The translations under genes were made by a program, and so were the position numbers. The notes under the pieces are model-generated. The model made no database searches. It was not told where the DNA came from and saw only the letters and a list, made by a program, of their open reading frames with translations. This document shows, one piece after another, positions 32,408-41,906 of a stretch of 64,000 nucleotides of DNA. The DNA comes from Schizosaccharomyces osmophilus (Eukaryota; Ascomycota; Schizosaccharomycetes; Schizosaccharomycetales; Schizosaccharomycetaceae), in the NCBI RefSeq assembly GCF_027921745.1, contig NC_079240.1, forward strand, positions 799,001-863,000, given 5' to 3'. Numbering within the stretch: position 1 is the first letter of the stretch; each line of letters opens with the position of its first letter.

Positions 32408-34141
32408 TCATAATTTTGACCTACGGCCTCTTGTTGAGCCAGGTGGTCGACCTCTTGGGTTTGGGTGAGACTGGGTAGCTACACTTTGTTGTGCACTATT
32501 GATTGCTCGATCAAGACCTTTCCATTCTTTTTGCCAATTTTCAAGAAGACTTCGAGCTTTAAATAATTTATCTCGTTGTGTAGTAACTTCATCAGAATCC
32601 CCCTTCCTATTGAAAAAGTCGAGTAGCTCGGTGAATTCTTGTTCTGAGTCAGAAGATTCGTCTGGTTGTTCTTCTTCTATCGCTGGTTCGCTTTCGATTT
32701 GTTCTTCTTCAGTGCTATCGTTGGATGCAACGTTTTGCAGATGCAATTCTTGAAGTATAGGGGATTTCGTTATTTGTGAAGGAACGTCGTGTTTTGGCGA
32801 TTTCGGAGACCTTGGGGACCTTGGAGATCTTGGAGACCTTGGCGATACATTTGTTGTTGTGATAAAAGCAATATTTTGTAAAAGATGCTGATCCGATCTA
32901 ACAGGAGAAGATGAGCTTTTTGTAGGAAATGAGTTAGTGATGTCTTGTTGGTCCAAAGATTTTTCAGGAAGGGGTTTGAGATCTTCTTGTTGAGTCTCAA
33001 GAGTAGGTTGTGGAAGAGACGGGTATTCAGGACTGAGAGAGTGAAATCGCTCTAATGATTTCCTAATAGAAATACTGAATAGATCAGGTAAAATTAAGGC
33101 TCGCTGTGTATGGATAAATGCAGCCAACAGTAGAGAATTCGACCATATTTCATATGCGTTTCTATAGGATGAGTCATAGTAAATTTGGCTTCCATATTGA
33201 ATACAAAGGTTGGCGATGTTTTTACGGTTGCATGTCAACTTTGAAATTTGACAAAGCCAATTCGAATCGACAGCTGATAGCGTTGCACGGGTGCTGTTTA
33301 CATCTAAATCGGTTTCCAGAGAATCCAATAACTGAACGACAATTTGGTTGGAAAAGTTGGTTTCGTTAATAGGAAGGACTGTTGATCTTTGGTAGTTGTT
33401 GAGATTTATGTAACGACGGGAAGCAGGTCGACCCTTATAAGCAGGCGTAATCGTTTCTATGGGAGTAAAGGCTAATTCGGGAGTCAACTTGCAAACGTAT
33501 CCTTCATCACTTGCAAAGCGTAGAGTTCGATATGGACGAATCAACACCGGTCGAACATATGGTTTTCGGTTCGGGACTTCGTGAACATTCAAAGGGAGAG
33601 CCTCGTACGGAACTGGAAGATGAGTTAGTCAATTAATATAGTGGGAAGGAAGTAGTCGAGCACTGGATATGCATGTGAGAAAACATTATGAAGCCGTAAA
33701 CGTTTGAACGAAGGACATTGGTTTTACCAGATCCAAATTTCTATCAAGTTTAGTTGTTCAAGCATGTTGGATCTGAGGGGAACCTTTAGCGAATAAGAAA
33801 CACGAATTTTTAGAGAAAGAAAGGAATTTTTTTTTAAAAAAAAAATTCAAAATGATAAAATGATCCAACCCGTTGAAACAGTACGAGGATCCAGACATGC
33901 TTGATTCGTTGGCGGAGAATGGTAAGGACGACTGCATAAACATGCACAAAATATGTAGTGCTGATTGTAAAGTGAACTTACCTAGCGTAATTAGGCAACG
34001 AAAGGGTCCCCCTTGTCCGTCGTCGTCGAAAGGATTGCGAACATAGGAATCCAGCAGATGTGCTTCTAGAGGATGGAAAGCATTTTGTAAAAAAGAGAAA
34101 AATTCTTCAATATCAGGCTTTTTATGTTGAACATCCACCAT
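32408..34141 (-). CDS. Nts1-like subunit of the Clr6 histone deacetylase complex
   Basis: Two exons on the minus strand, 34141-33982 and 33612-32408 (454 aa). The donor is GTAAGT and the acceptor TTCCAG; the join reads CLITL|VPYEALPLNVHEV. The second exon begins with a conserved-looking block (PNRKPYVRPVLIRPYRTLRF), then a helical region, then a low-complexity tail with SPR/SPK repeats and acidic runs (EEEQIESEPAIEEEQPDESS), ending in a basic AT-hook-like GRPPGSTRGRRSK. The AT-hook-like end and the S/P repeats suit a chromatin protein. The nts1 name rests on S. pombe order (SPCC24B10.19c); the domain evidence by itself is weak. Confidence 0.6.
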
Positions 34142-35820
34142 TCCCTAAAGTATCAAGAGGCCTCCAAACATGGAGCATGAATAGGTATGATTAATGTTTA
34201 TATTCTGCTATCGATGAATATGTTCTCTAAATCCTCAGAGTTTCCACGATTTTCTACATCAATTGCCATTAGTTATGGTTTTTTTTAGAAAGAAATAGAT
34301 ATGAAATTCCAAACGACATACCTTTTTGGCATAAATTGCAAAGTTTGGGTAATAGGTGGTTTGGAAGGTCTTGAGCTACGTATCTAAGTACCGTAAATAG
34401 AGACTTTTAGAAGGTCAGAAAAAGTGACCTGCGAAAACATTCCAATTTGTTTGAAATGGAGGAAGAAAAAGATGGAAGAAAGCAAAACGAGTACGTCGAA
34501 CCATGACCGTTTGGAAGATTCCTTTGAGAAACCCACTTCCGTAGACGAGGTGGTCCATTCGCATGCAAACTAGAAAGCAACTGGAGTTTGTTTGCAAGAA
34601 ATTGTTCACATTTTCGTTATGTTATGTTTTATGGCTTCCCTTGCTACACCATTTGAGAAAGCTGCCATCTTTCCTAAAGACTCCTTATAGAATATCATTG
34701 TAAATGATGAAATTTAAAACAAACCTGAATATCTGGAAAGAGAGTATAGATTGACATTTGAATTTTGAGGCTTTACAACAAAAAAAAAATGGATTCTCTA
34801 AAATTAAAAAGACGCCAGCGATAACTCACGTTTCGGCCGTTAGTAGGGGTGGTTTCAAAAAATGATCCTACTACTTTGCCCCAATGTCCTTTCCTACAAA
34901 CATTGTACTCTAAAAATTATTTCTGTGTTTCTTCCTTCCACATTACAAACCCTTTTTGGAAGTCTTTTCCAAAGTACCTATTCAACTTTTCAGTTTGTTT
35001 ACAGTCTGTTTGTTCTTTTCCTGGGGTTGTGACCCCACTGTATTTTGAATCGCTACGCTACCTCACAAGAACGAGGATGAACGCGGCTTAGCGTATTCTT
35101 ATTGTGGCGACGTCATTGTGGGACATATGGATCTCTCCAGCGGGTTCTCTAGAACTTTCTTTAGATCCGCACCTCACCATGAGAGTACAAACTGTTTATC
35201 CGCATATCTAAAGTAACAAGCTCATCACGGAAAAATTAGAGGCGAAACCGCTCGAAACAATTACCGAAACGTCTCTATTTACATTGAAGGCGCCAAAGTT
35301 CGTTTGACATTTTGTTTGAGATTTGTGTGTTGAAAGCGACGTGCAGGTGTTTGTGTTGTTGTAGAAACACCGTTTCCTAGAATACGTGCGATTTGAAGCA
35401 ACACATCATTCTCCCGGAAGCTCTAGCCACTGAACCATTCTTCGGCAATGTCGCGTTTGTTCGTTTTGCGTCGGACCCTGTCGGTCTTTTGAGTATATGT
35501 AAACAAAGGTAGAAAATTAGAAATAGAAATGAAAAAACTAGCAAGGTTCAATGGTTTTGGTGTTTCCAAATTGCTGTCTGTAGATCCTCGGGTATGACAG
35601 TGCACCTAAAGTGATCAGGGGAAAAACGTCAGGGTGTTTCGGAGGAAACAACGATAGGTAAAAACGCAATAGAGTGGTCCTCTTCCGAAGAAGACTGTCG
35701 AATGAGCGGAGCACTCCTCAAAATATTTCGTTAAAATGTGACTGTCTAAAAAATTATATATAATCTTTATGGACATTGACAAAACTGTATCCTACCAAAC
35801 AATAGACAATAACGGTAAAG
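34142..35820. promoter_or_regulatory. Long upstream region of tpi1
   Basis: 1.68 kb with no convincing coding frame on either strand. It contains an M26/CRE heptamer (ATGACGT, minus strand, 35110-35116), forkhead-type TTTGTTTAC near 34995 and GTAAACA near 35497, and a TATA box just before tpi1. From memory, S. pombe has a short-chain dehydrogenase gene between nts1 and tpi1; I see no trace of one here. Confidence 0.45.
35755..35763 (+). promoter_or_regulatory. TATA box of tpi1
   Basis: TATATATAA lies 58 bp upstream of the tpi1 start codon, the distance expected for a strong RNA polymerase II core promoter in fission yeast. Confidence 0.65.
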
Positions 35821-36576
35821 ATGTCTGCTCCTCGTACTTTTTTCGTTGGTGGTAACTTTAAGATGAACGGCTCTCAAGAGTCTATGAAGCAAATTGTCGG
35901 TGCTTTGAACGAAAACAAGCTCAACGTTGACAAGGTTGAGACTGTTATCTTCCCTCAAAACTTGTACTTGATCCCTACCCGTGAACATGTTCGTAAGGAT
36001 ATTGGTGTCGGTGCCCAAAACGTTCACGACAAGAAGAACGGTGCCTTCACTGGTGAGAACAGTGCTCAATCTTTGATTGACGCTGGTATCAACTACACTT
36101 TGACTGGTCACTCCGAACGTCGTACCATCTTCAAGGAAAGTGACGAGCTCGTTGCTGACAAGACCCAATTCGCTATTGAACAAGGTCTTACTGTTGTCGC
36201 CTGTATCGGTGAAACTTTGGCTGAGCGTGAATCCAACGACACTATCAAGGTCGTTGTCCGTCAATTGAACGCTTTGGCTGACAAGGTCAAGAGCTGGTCT
36301 AAGGTCGTTGTTGCTTACGAACCCGTGTGGGCCATTGGTACCGGTAAGACCGCTACCCCTGCCCAAGCTCAAGAAGTTCACGCTGAGATCCGTAAGTGGG
36401 CTGCTGAGAGACTCGGTGCTCAAGTTGCTGAAGGCTTGCGTATCATCTATGGTGGTTCCGTTAACGGTGCTAACTGCAAGGAATTCCTCCAATTCCCAGA
36501 TGTTGATGGTTTCTTGGTTGGTGGTGCTTCTCTCAAGCCCGAATTCCACACCATCGTCAACGTCCACACTATCTAA
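35821..36576 (+). CDS. tpi1: Triosephosphate isomerase
   Basis: Single exon, 251 aa, the normal length. Family marks in order: GNFKMNGS (substrate Lys), GHSERR (electrophilic His), [17 protein letters not shown] (catalytic Glu and the mobile loop), and [10 protein letters not shown] with GFLVGGASL for phosphate binding. It interconverts dihydroxyacetone phosphate and glyceraldehyde 3-phosphate in the cytosol. Codon use is extremely biased (GGT, GTC, AAG, CGT), which creates a long antisense open frame that is not a gene. It is the only glycolytic gene here and has a TATA box upstream. Confidence 0.99.
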   Translation: MSAPRTFFVGGNFKMNGSQESMKQIVGALNENKLNVDKVETVIFPQNLYLIPTREHVRKDIGVGAQNVHDKKNGAFTGENSAQSLIDAGINYTLTGHSERRTIFKESDELVADKTQFAIEQGLTVVACIGETLAERESNDTIKVVVRQLNALADKVKSWSKVVVAYEPVWAIGTGKTATPAQAQEVHAEIRKWAAERLGAQVAEGLRIIYGGSVNGANCKEFLQFPDVDGFLVGGASLKPEFHTIVNVHTI

Positions 36577-37132
36577 TTCGAACCATTTCGTTAGTACAGT
36601 TGTTTAATTAATTGTTAAGTAAGTAAATTTCTATTCCTTCTCTTTTGGCATTTCATAATCCTCCAAAACGTGTAGCTTAACTGTAACAATCCATTCGCAC
36701 ATCCCTCTAGTCATAGCAACTCTTATACCCCGCTACCGCAAAATAATACAGTAGGCATTGATCTTCTTTCTGGATGCATCCTCATGTCTTTGTTTACTTC
36801 TATAGTTTTCTTTGAATGTCCTATATGATTTACCACAATCGACCGTTCACGCAATCCCATACCAACTGCGAACCAACATCCAAAATTTGTAAGAGCATAA
36901 AAAGTTATCACTTCTCCTTGATAGCTTTTCAATTGTTCTTTTTCGCTTTTAAAAAAATTTTTTTTTCTAAGCTCTATCAATCCCTCGGCTGTTGTATGCC
37001 ACGGCGTGTTTGCTGAGTTTAACGTTTACAACAATTCCTAAGATTAGCTTCTTGTTTCTCAGTGAACTATTCGTTTATGTCTTCTGACTGCTAAATAGAT
37101 GTCTTAACGTTTCACTTTCCAAGGTCTTGTAC
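36577..37132. other. Intergenic, no gene seen
   Basis: 556 bp between tpi1 and pog1. It holds the tpi1 3' end and the pog1 promoter; a TTTGTTTAC forkhead-type motif lies near 36788. Frames here are of random composition. Confidence 0.4.
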
Positions 37133-40100
37133 ATGCCTGGATACACAGTCCGTAAATCCGTCTCACGATGGCTTTTTGTCGCTCAGCATGAGCAGCTAGT
37201 TTGCCGTAATTTCCGCTTGAGCAGTCGCTCCTATGCGACGCACAAGCTCAAGGACGATGCTGCATTAAGAGTCAACCCCGTGGGAATACAGTACTTATCG
37301 CCAGCTTTACAGTCGCAAGTATTTCCTGGGAAATCTCGTAGACCGTCCGATTTGTATGTGGAGCTTGCAAAGCTTCATCTACAAAAACATGATCTCTCAA
37401 ATAGGAAGACCACGCAATTACCGTCGTATAACTTTCGTCTTCCTGCTTTACAAGGAAAAAACCTAACTGAACACTTTGAAACCATCGGCCGCGAATGTGC
37501 AGAACCTCACCTCACGAATGCACAGTCGTTTGGTCTAGTTTCCTTGCCTTCCATCCCCAAGAAATGGCTTCATCAGCCCGGTTGGACCAGGTACGGTTCC
37601 GACGGTACTGTGGAACAGGTCCCTTATCCCAAGGAGGCCATGCTCGTTTTTGACGTCGAAGTTTTATATAAAGTATCGGATTTTGCTGTCCTTGCCATTG
37701 CTGCTTCTCCCAACGCTTGGTACTGCTGGCTATCACCGTGGCTGCTGGGAAAAACAGAGCAGGATCGACATCTTATTCCTCTACGGCCGGAGGGACATCT
37801 CATTATCGGTCATCACATCAGCTTCGACCGCCAAAGAATTTTACAGGAATACAATCTGACACGATCCAATAATTCGTTCATCGATACCATGTCGTTGCAT
37901 GTAGCTACTAATGGAATGTGTTCACGACAAAAACCCACTTGGCTAAAGGCTAAAAAGGCTTTTAGGCAAAGTATTAGTAAAGAAAGTGATGATTCGGATG
38001 AAGGTCCTTCTCAAAATGAATTCGATTACGAAAATTTCATTGAACAGGAACCTTGGCTGCGGCACGTCTCTGTCAATTCACTTAAAGACGTAGCGAAGTT
38101 CCATTGCGACATTGACATGAGTAAAGAAACGCGCGATTTATTCTCTGAACTTGATAAAGGGGTGGTTTTACAGCATTTGGATGAGGCTATCTCTTATTGC
38201 GCTTTTGATGTCCATGCCACTCATAAAGTCTATCAGAAGGTACTTCCTCAATTTCTTGAAGTTTGTCCGCATCCGTCGACTTTCGCAGCTATGCTACTCA
38301 TGAGTACAAGCTTTTTGCCAGTAAATAATTCTTGGAAACGCTATATCAATAACGCTGAAGATTGCTACAAAAGCATGTCTAATGTAGTTATAGAAAAACT
38401 CTCTTATTACGCCGAACAAATGAAGGATCTTCAGGGGGATGACAATGCAATTGCTAAGGACCCATGGCTGCGTCAGTTAGATTGGAGTCCTTGCAAATTG
38501 TATCGCAAACCAGCTAAATCAACTGTAATACCCCCTGTTGTTCCAAAGTGGTATAAAGCGGTATATGAAAAGAACTTACAAAAAGCTGTTGCGTCTGACA
38601 AGTCTCGACTTGCACCTATTCTATTGCGTTTGCAATGGGAGGGTCACCCTCTGGTGTGGTCAAACGTTCATGGGTGGGTTTTTGAAGTAGAAAAGAATTC
38701 CCAAAAAGATATCGATGATCTGTTACGTCGTAAGTTCTTCCATTGCAGCTGCGACCCACAAAGGGATCCTATATTAAAAGCGGAAAGTTATGCATACTTT
38801 AAAATTCCTCATAAGGATGGCCCTGAGGCAAGGTGTGGATCTCCTTTGTCCAAAACATATCAGAGTTATTTTGAAGATGGAATTCTCACCTCAAAATTCG
38901 AAATAGCAAAGAATGCCTTGGAAATGAGTACCTCCTGCTCTTATTGGCGTAGCGCACGTGACCGAATTAAATCTCAAATGGTAGTTTGGGAAAAAGATGT
39001 TCAATTTGGACTTACATCTCAACCCGATGGTTTTGGGATGATTCTTCCAAAGATTATTCCCATGGGTACTGTGACTAGACGTGCTGTTGAGAACACTTGG
39101 TTAACGGCTTCCAATGCGAAGAAAAATAGACTTGGCTCGGAACTTAAGGCCATGGTTTGTGCTCCTGAAGGATATACGTTTGTTGGTGCTGATGTAGATT
39201 CCGAAGAACTTTGGATCGTTGCAGTCATTGGTGACTCCCAATTTAGTCTCCATGGTGCCACCGCTCTTAGTTGGATGACTTTGGAAGGTAAAAAATCCGA
39301 AGGTACAGACTTGCACTCAAAAACTGCTGCAATCTTAGGGGTAAGCCGAGACGCTGCAAAAGTGTTCAATTATGGTCGCCTGTATGGCGCCGGATTGAAA
39401 CATACAGCTTTACTTTTAAAGCAATTTAACTCTTCATTGGACGACACTCAAGCGGCTAATTTAGCTAAAGCATTATACAAATCTACCAAAGGAGTTCGCT
39501 CCGAAGTTAGTAAACGTCTTCTCGCTATGGGTATTCCAGAACATCATTTTTGGTCAAAAGGAAGTGAAAGCTTCGTATTTAACAAACTCGAATCGATGGC
39601 TCAAATGAATTTTCCCAGAACTCCCGTTTTGAATGCAGGAATTACTCAAGCCCTAAGCACAAATAACCTTAGTAGAAGTTCTTTTATGACATCCAGAGTG
39701 AATTGGGCAATTCAGTCATCAGCTGTAGATTACCTGCATTTGCTTGTCGTTTCTATGGAACATTTGATTCGCAAGTATAATTTAGAGGCTCGATTGTCTC
39801 TAACAGTTCATGATGAAGTACGGTATTTTTCCACAAATAAAGATAGGTTTCGTGTTGCACTTGCCTTGCAGGTTGCCAATTTGTGGACCAGGTCCTTCTT
39901 TTGTCATAGACTGGGAATCGATGAATTGCCTCAATCAGTGGCATTCTTCTCTTCTGTCGATATTGATCACGTTTTACGGAAGGATGTTAAAATGGATTGT
40001 GTAACACCTTCCAATCCAACGCCTATACCGTCTGGTGAAGAGTATAATATTGATGCTTTACTTTGTCAGTTGGCTGAAAACCATCAGTGTTTGGAATCAC

Positions 40101-40204
40101 TCGAGAGTGTGCCAATTGATGGTTTCCCAGAAGATGAAACTATTGTAAGTAAGGAAGAAGATTTAAAGGCTTTGGCATACTTAAAAGCTCAAGCTTTTCA
40201 TTGA
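37133..40204 (+). CDS. pog1: Mitochondrial DNA polymerase gamma (Mip1 type)
   Basis: Single exon, 1023 aa from the ATG at 37133. A basic N terminus (MPGYTVRKSVSRWLFVAQ) is the mitochondrial presequence. The 3'-5' exonuclease motifs are present: MLVFDVEV (Exo I), IIGHHISFDRQR (Exo II) and YCAFDVHATHKVY (Exo III). The family-A polymerase motifs follow: VGADVDSEELWI (A), RDAAKVFNYGRLYGAG (B) and LTVHDEVRYF (C). All catalytic Asp/Glu residues are intact, so it should be a proofreading replicase of mtDNA. It is slightly longer than Mip1's catalytic core owing to a C-terminal extension past motif C (about 140 residues), as in other yeasts. Confidence 0.98.
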   Translation: MPGYTVRKSVSRWLFVAQHEQLVCRNFRLSSRSYATHKLKDDAALRVNPVGIQYLSPALQSQVFPGKSRRPSDLYVELAKLHLQKHDLSNRKTTQLPSYNFRLPALQGKNLTEHFETIGRECAEPHLTNAQSFGLVSLPSIPKKWLHQPGWTRYGSDGTVEQVPYPKEAMLVFDVEVLYKVSDFAVLAIAASPNAWYCWLSPWLLGKTEQDRHLIPLRPEGHLIIGHHISFDRQRILQEYNLTRSNNSFIDTMSLHVATNGMCSRQKPTWLKAKKAFRQSISKESDDSDEGPSQNEFDYENFIEQEPWLRHVSVNSLKDVAKFHCDIDMSKETRDLFSELDKGVVLQHLDEAISYCAFDVHATHKVYQKVLPQFLEVCPHPSTFAAMLLMSTSFLPVNNSWKRYINNAEDCYKSMSNVVIEKLSYYAEQMKDLQGDDNAIAKDPWLRQLDWSPCKLYRKPAKSTVIPPVVPKWYKAVYEKNLQKAVASDKSRLAPILLRLQWEGHPLVWSNVHGWVFEVEKNSQKDIDDLLRRKFFHCSCDPQRDPILKAESYAYFKIPHKDGPEARCGSPLSKTYQSYFEDGILTSKFEIAKNALEMSTSCSYWRSARDRIKSQMVVWEKDVQFGLTSQPDGFGMILPKIIPMGTVTRRAVENTWLTASNAKKNRLGSELKAMVCAPEGYTFVGADVDSEELWIVAVIGDSQFSLHGATALSWMTLEGKKSEGTDLHSKTAAILGVSRDAAKVFNYGRLYGAGLKHTALLLKQFNSSLDDTQAANLAKALYKSTKGVRSEVSKRLLAMGIPEHHFWSKGSESFVFNKLESMAQMNFPRTPVLNAGITQALSTNNLSRSSFMTSRVNWAIQSSAVDYLHLLVVSMEHLIRKYNLEARLSLTVHDEVRYFSTNKDRFRVALALQVANLWTRSFFCHRLGIDELPQSVAFFSSVDIDHVLRKDVKMDCVTPSNPTPIPSGEEYNIDALLCQLAENHQCLESLESVPIDGFPEDETIVSKEEDLKALAYLKAQAFH

Positions 40205-40220
40205 TACTGTGATTTGCAAT

Positions 40221-40245
40221 ATTATCTCGAAAAAAAAGAGATAAT
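40221..40245. terminator. 3' hairpin after pog1
   Basis: ATTATCTC and GAGATAAT form an 8-bp perfect stem around an A-rich loop, 17 bp past the pog1 stop, in the convergent interval with the PH-domain gene. It could mark transcript ends or slow polymerase. Confidence 0.3.
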
Positions 40246-40508
40246 TTATGAAATTGTCATGATAATTCATTGTTATAAAAAACTTAGTTAATAATTGGGT
40301 TAGGGGTTAATACTAAAACACTTTAGTAAATATTAATAGGAATCGCATGGTTTTTTCGGTTTATTGAATTAGCGATAAAAAAACGATATTAAGAATAGAG
40401 GAAAAATAAAGGATTAGAGAAAAGAATTCGTGAGGATTAGTGCAAATATATGTGCGTTAGACATCTATTTTTGAAAAAGCAAGAAACCTTCAACGACTAA
40501 AACAAACA

Positions 40509-41906
40509 TTACTGGGGACGAAATACTCCAGTATTTCTGTCAATAGATGTTTTCAAGGCTGCCACCCAAAGAATTAAAGTCTCTTCATCATCCACTCGGA
40601 ATTCCATTGGCTTACTGAGAGTAATCACAGTAAATATGTACTTCTGGGATTTTTCAAAAAAATTAATCTCGGCAATATCTTGGATTTCTGTGATCGGAAT
40701 AAGTTTTACAGGCTTGTATTCCTTGTTAGAGTTGTAAATTGTCATACCATTACCGCGAACTACTGCCCAACACCTTGACCAGCGATGGATATTCCCGTGA
40801 CGCCAATATATGGGTCCCTGCATTAAAACCTTGTTCTCATCGAGCATTTTATACAAATTTTGTAATGAGGAAGAATGTTTGTGCTTTCGGAGGTTATCAT
40901 TATTTAGTGCGTGGAATGGAAGCTTGGCTCCTTGTTGTGGTACGCCTTGAGGTCTTAATCTTCCCAACTGAGTTAAGTCATATAAAGAGGTACAATAATA
41001 GCTTGGAAATCCATCTTCAGTCGAAGAGGGGCCGTGAGGCATGTTGGTATGAGAAGAAGGAGAGTAGTTTCCAAGATCGTTGTCGGAGACTAACACATCA
41101 GAACCGCTTGCCGTGGTAGGAGGGGAGGAGATTAGACCAAAACGTAAAGGATGTCGAGAAAATGGAGCGCGGTAGGCAGTTGTCGTTCTCAAGACTCGTA
41201 CCCAGCTTTCAGCTTCGGCATTTGAAGGGGCAATAAACCGTATAATTTTTTCGTTTAAATACAAGTAGAGTGCTACAACCGTTAGAAAAACAGAATAACA
41301 TCAACATTCTAAAGATTATACATTTTGGAGATTTCTCTCTGTAGTATGCGACGGCCGAGATGTCTTGCGTTGGAAAAATAAGTTTTGTTTTATACTCCTA
41401 AATTTTAGTTAGAAGACAATGAAAAAGACCTTTGAAAACCTTTTCGTCTTTGTAAAAGGACAACTTCTCTCTGCGAAGTACACCCCATAAATGCTTGCCA
41501 GTCTAAGTCAATAGGTTAGTAATTGCTAGCGCATTGAAACAGTCCAAATAAACAGTAAATAAAATCCAACATATAAAAAAAAGGCTGCCAAACGATATGA
41601 GATTCAAATCCAAGAGAAGAGTGTTTTTCAACTGAGCCAAATGAGCTTGGATACTCTCTGAAAGCGAACCCACTCACTGTTGATAAAAATTGAGAAATTT
41701 TAACACTCTTGACGAAATTGAACCGACATTACCGGATGGGTCTTGCGTTTACATATATAGCTGGAACAGTAACTGAGCTGTCAATCGGAGCATACCGTAG
41801 TAGGATGACTTTTTCTTATTAGCCAACCTGATTTCAATACTCGCTCTACTTCTGGGAGTCGTCTTGCTTCATCAAAGCTGGATTCTCGGATTTCACATGG
41901 ATTCAT
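40509..41906 (-). CDS. Tandem PH-domain protein (Opy1-like)
   Basis: Four exons on the minus strand: 41906-41796, 41502-41440, 41397-41322 and 41272-40509 (337 aa). The phases agree throughout. Joined, the first PH domain reads VLKSGWLIRKSHPTT | TGKHLWGVLRREKLSFYKDEK | EYKTKLIFPTQDISAV ... AEAESWVRVLRTT (~25-125). A linker of ~110 residues rich in Ser/Pro precedes a second PH domain (~240-330) beginning MQGPIYWRHGNIHRWSRCW and ending ILWVAALKTS. Two PH domains with this spacing resemble yeast Opy1, a PI(4,5)P2 sensor acting on PIP5-kinase; other tandem-PH adaptors remain possible. Two donors are non-standard (GTTTTC and GTATAA). The first intron is ~290 nt. Confidence 0.75.

Noticed and set aside
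35767-36567. Long antisense open frame of about 266 codons over tpi1
   Set aside because: It mirrors the strongly biased codons of tpi1 and has the Val/Asn/Ser-rich composition of a codon shadow; no family features.
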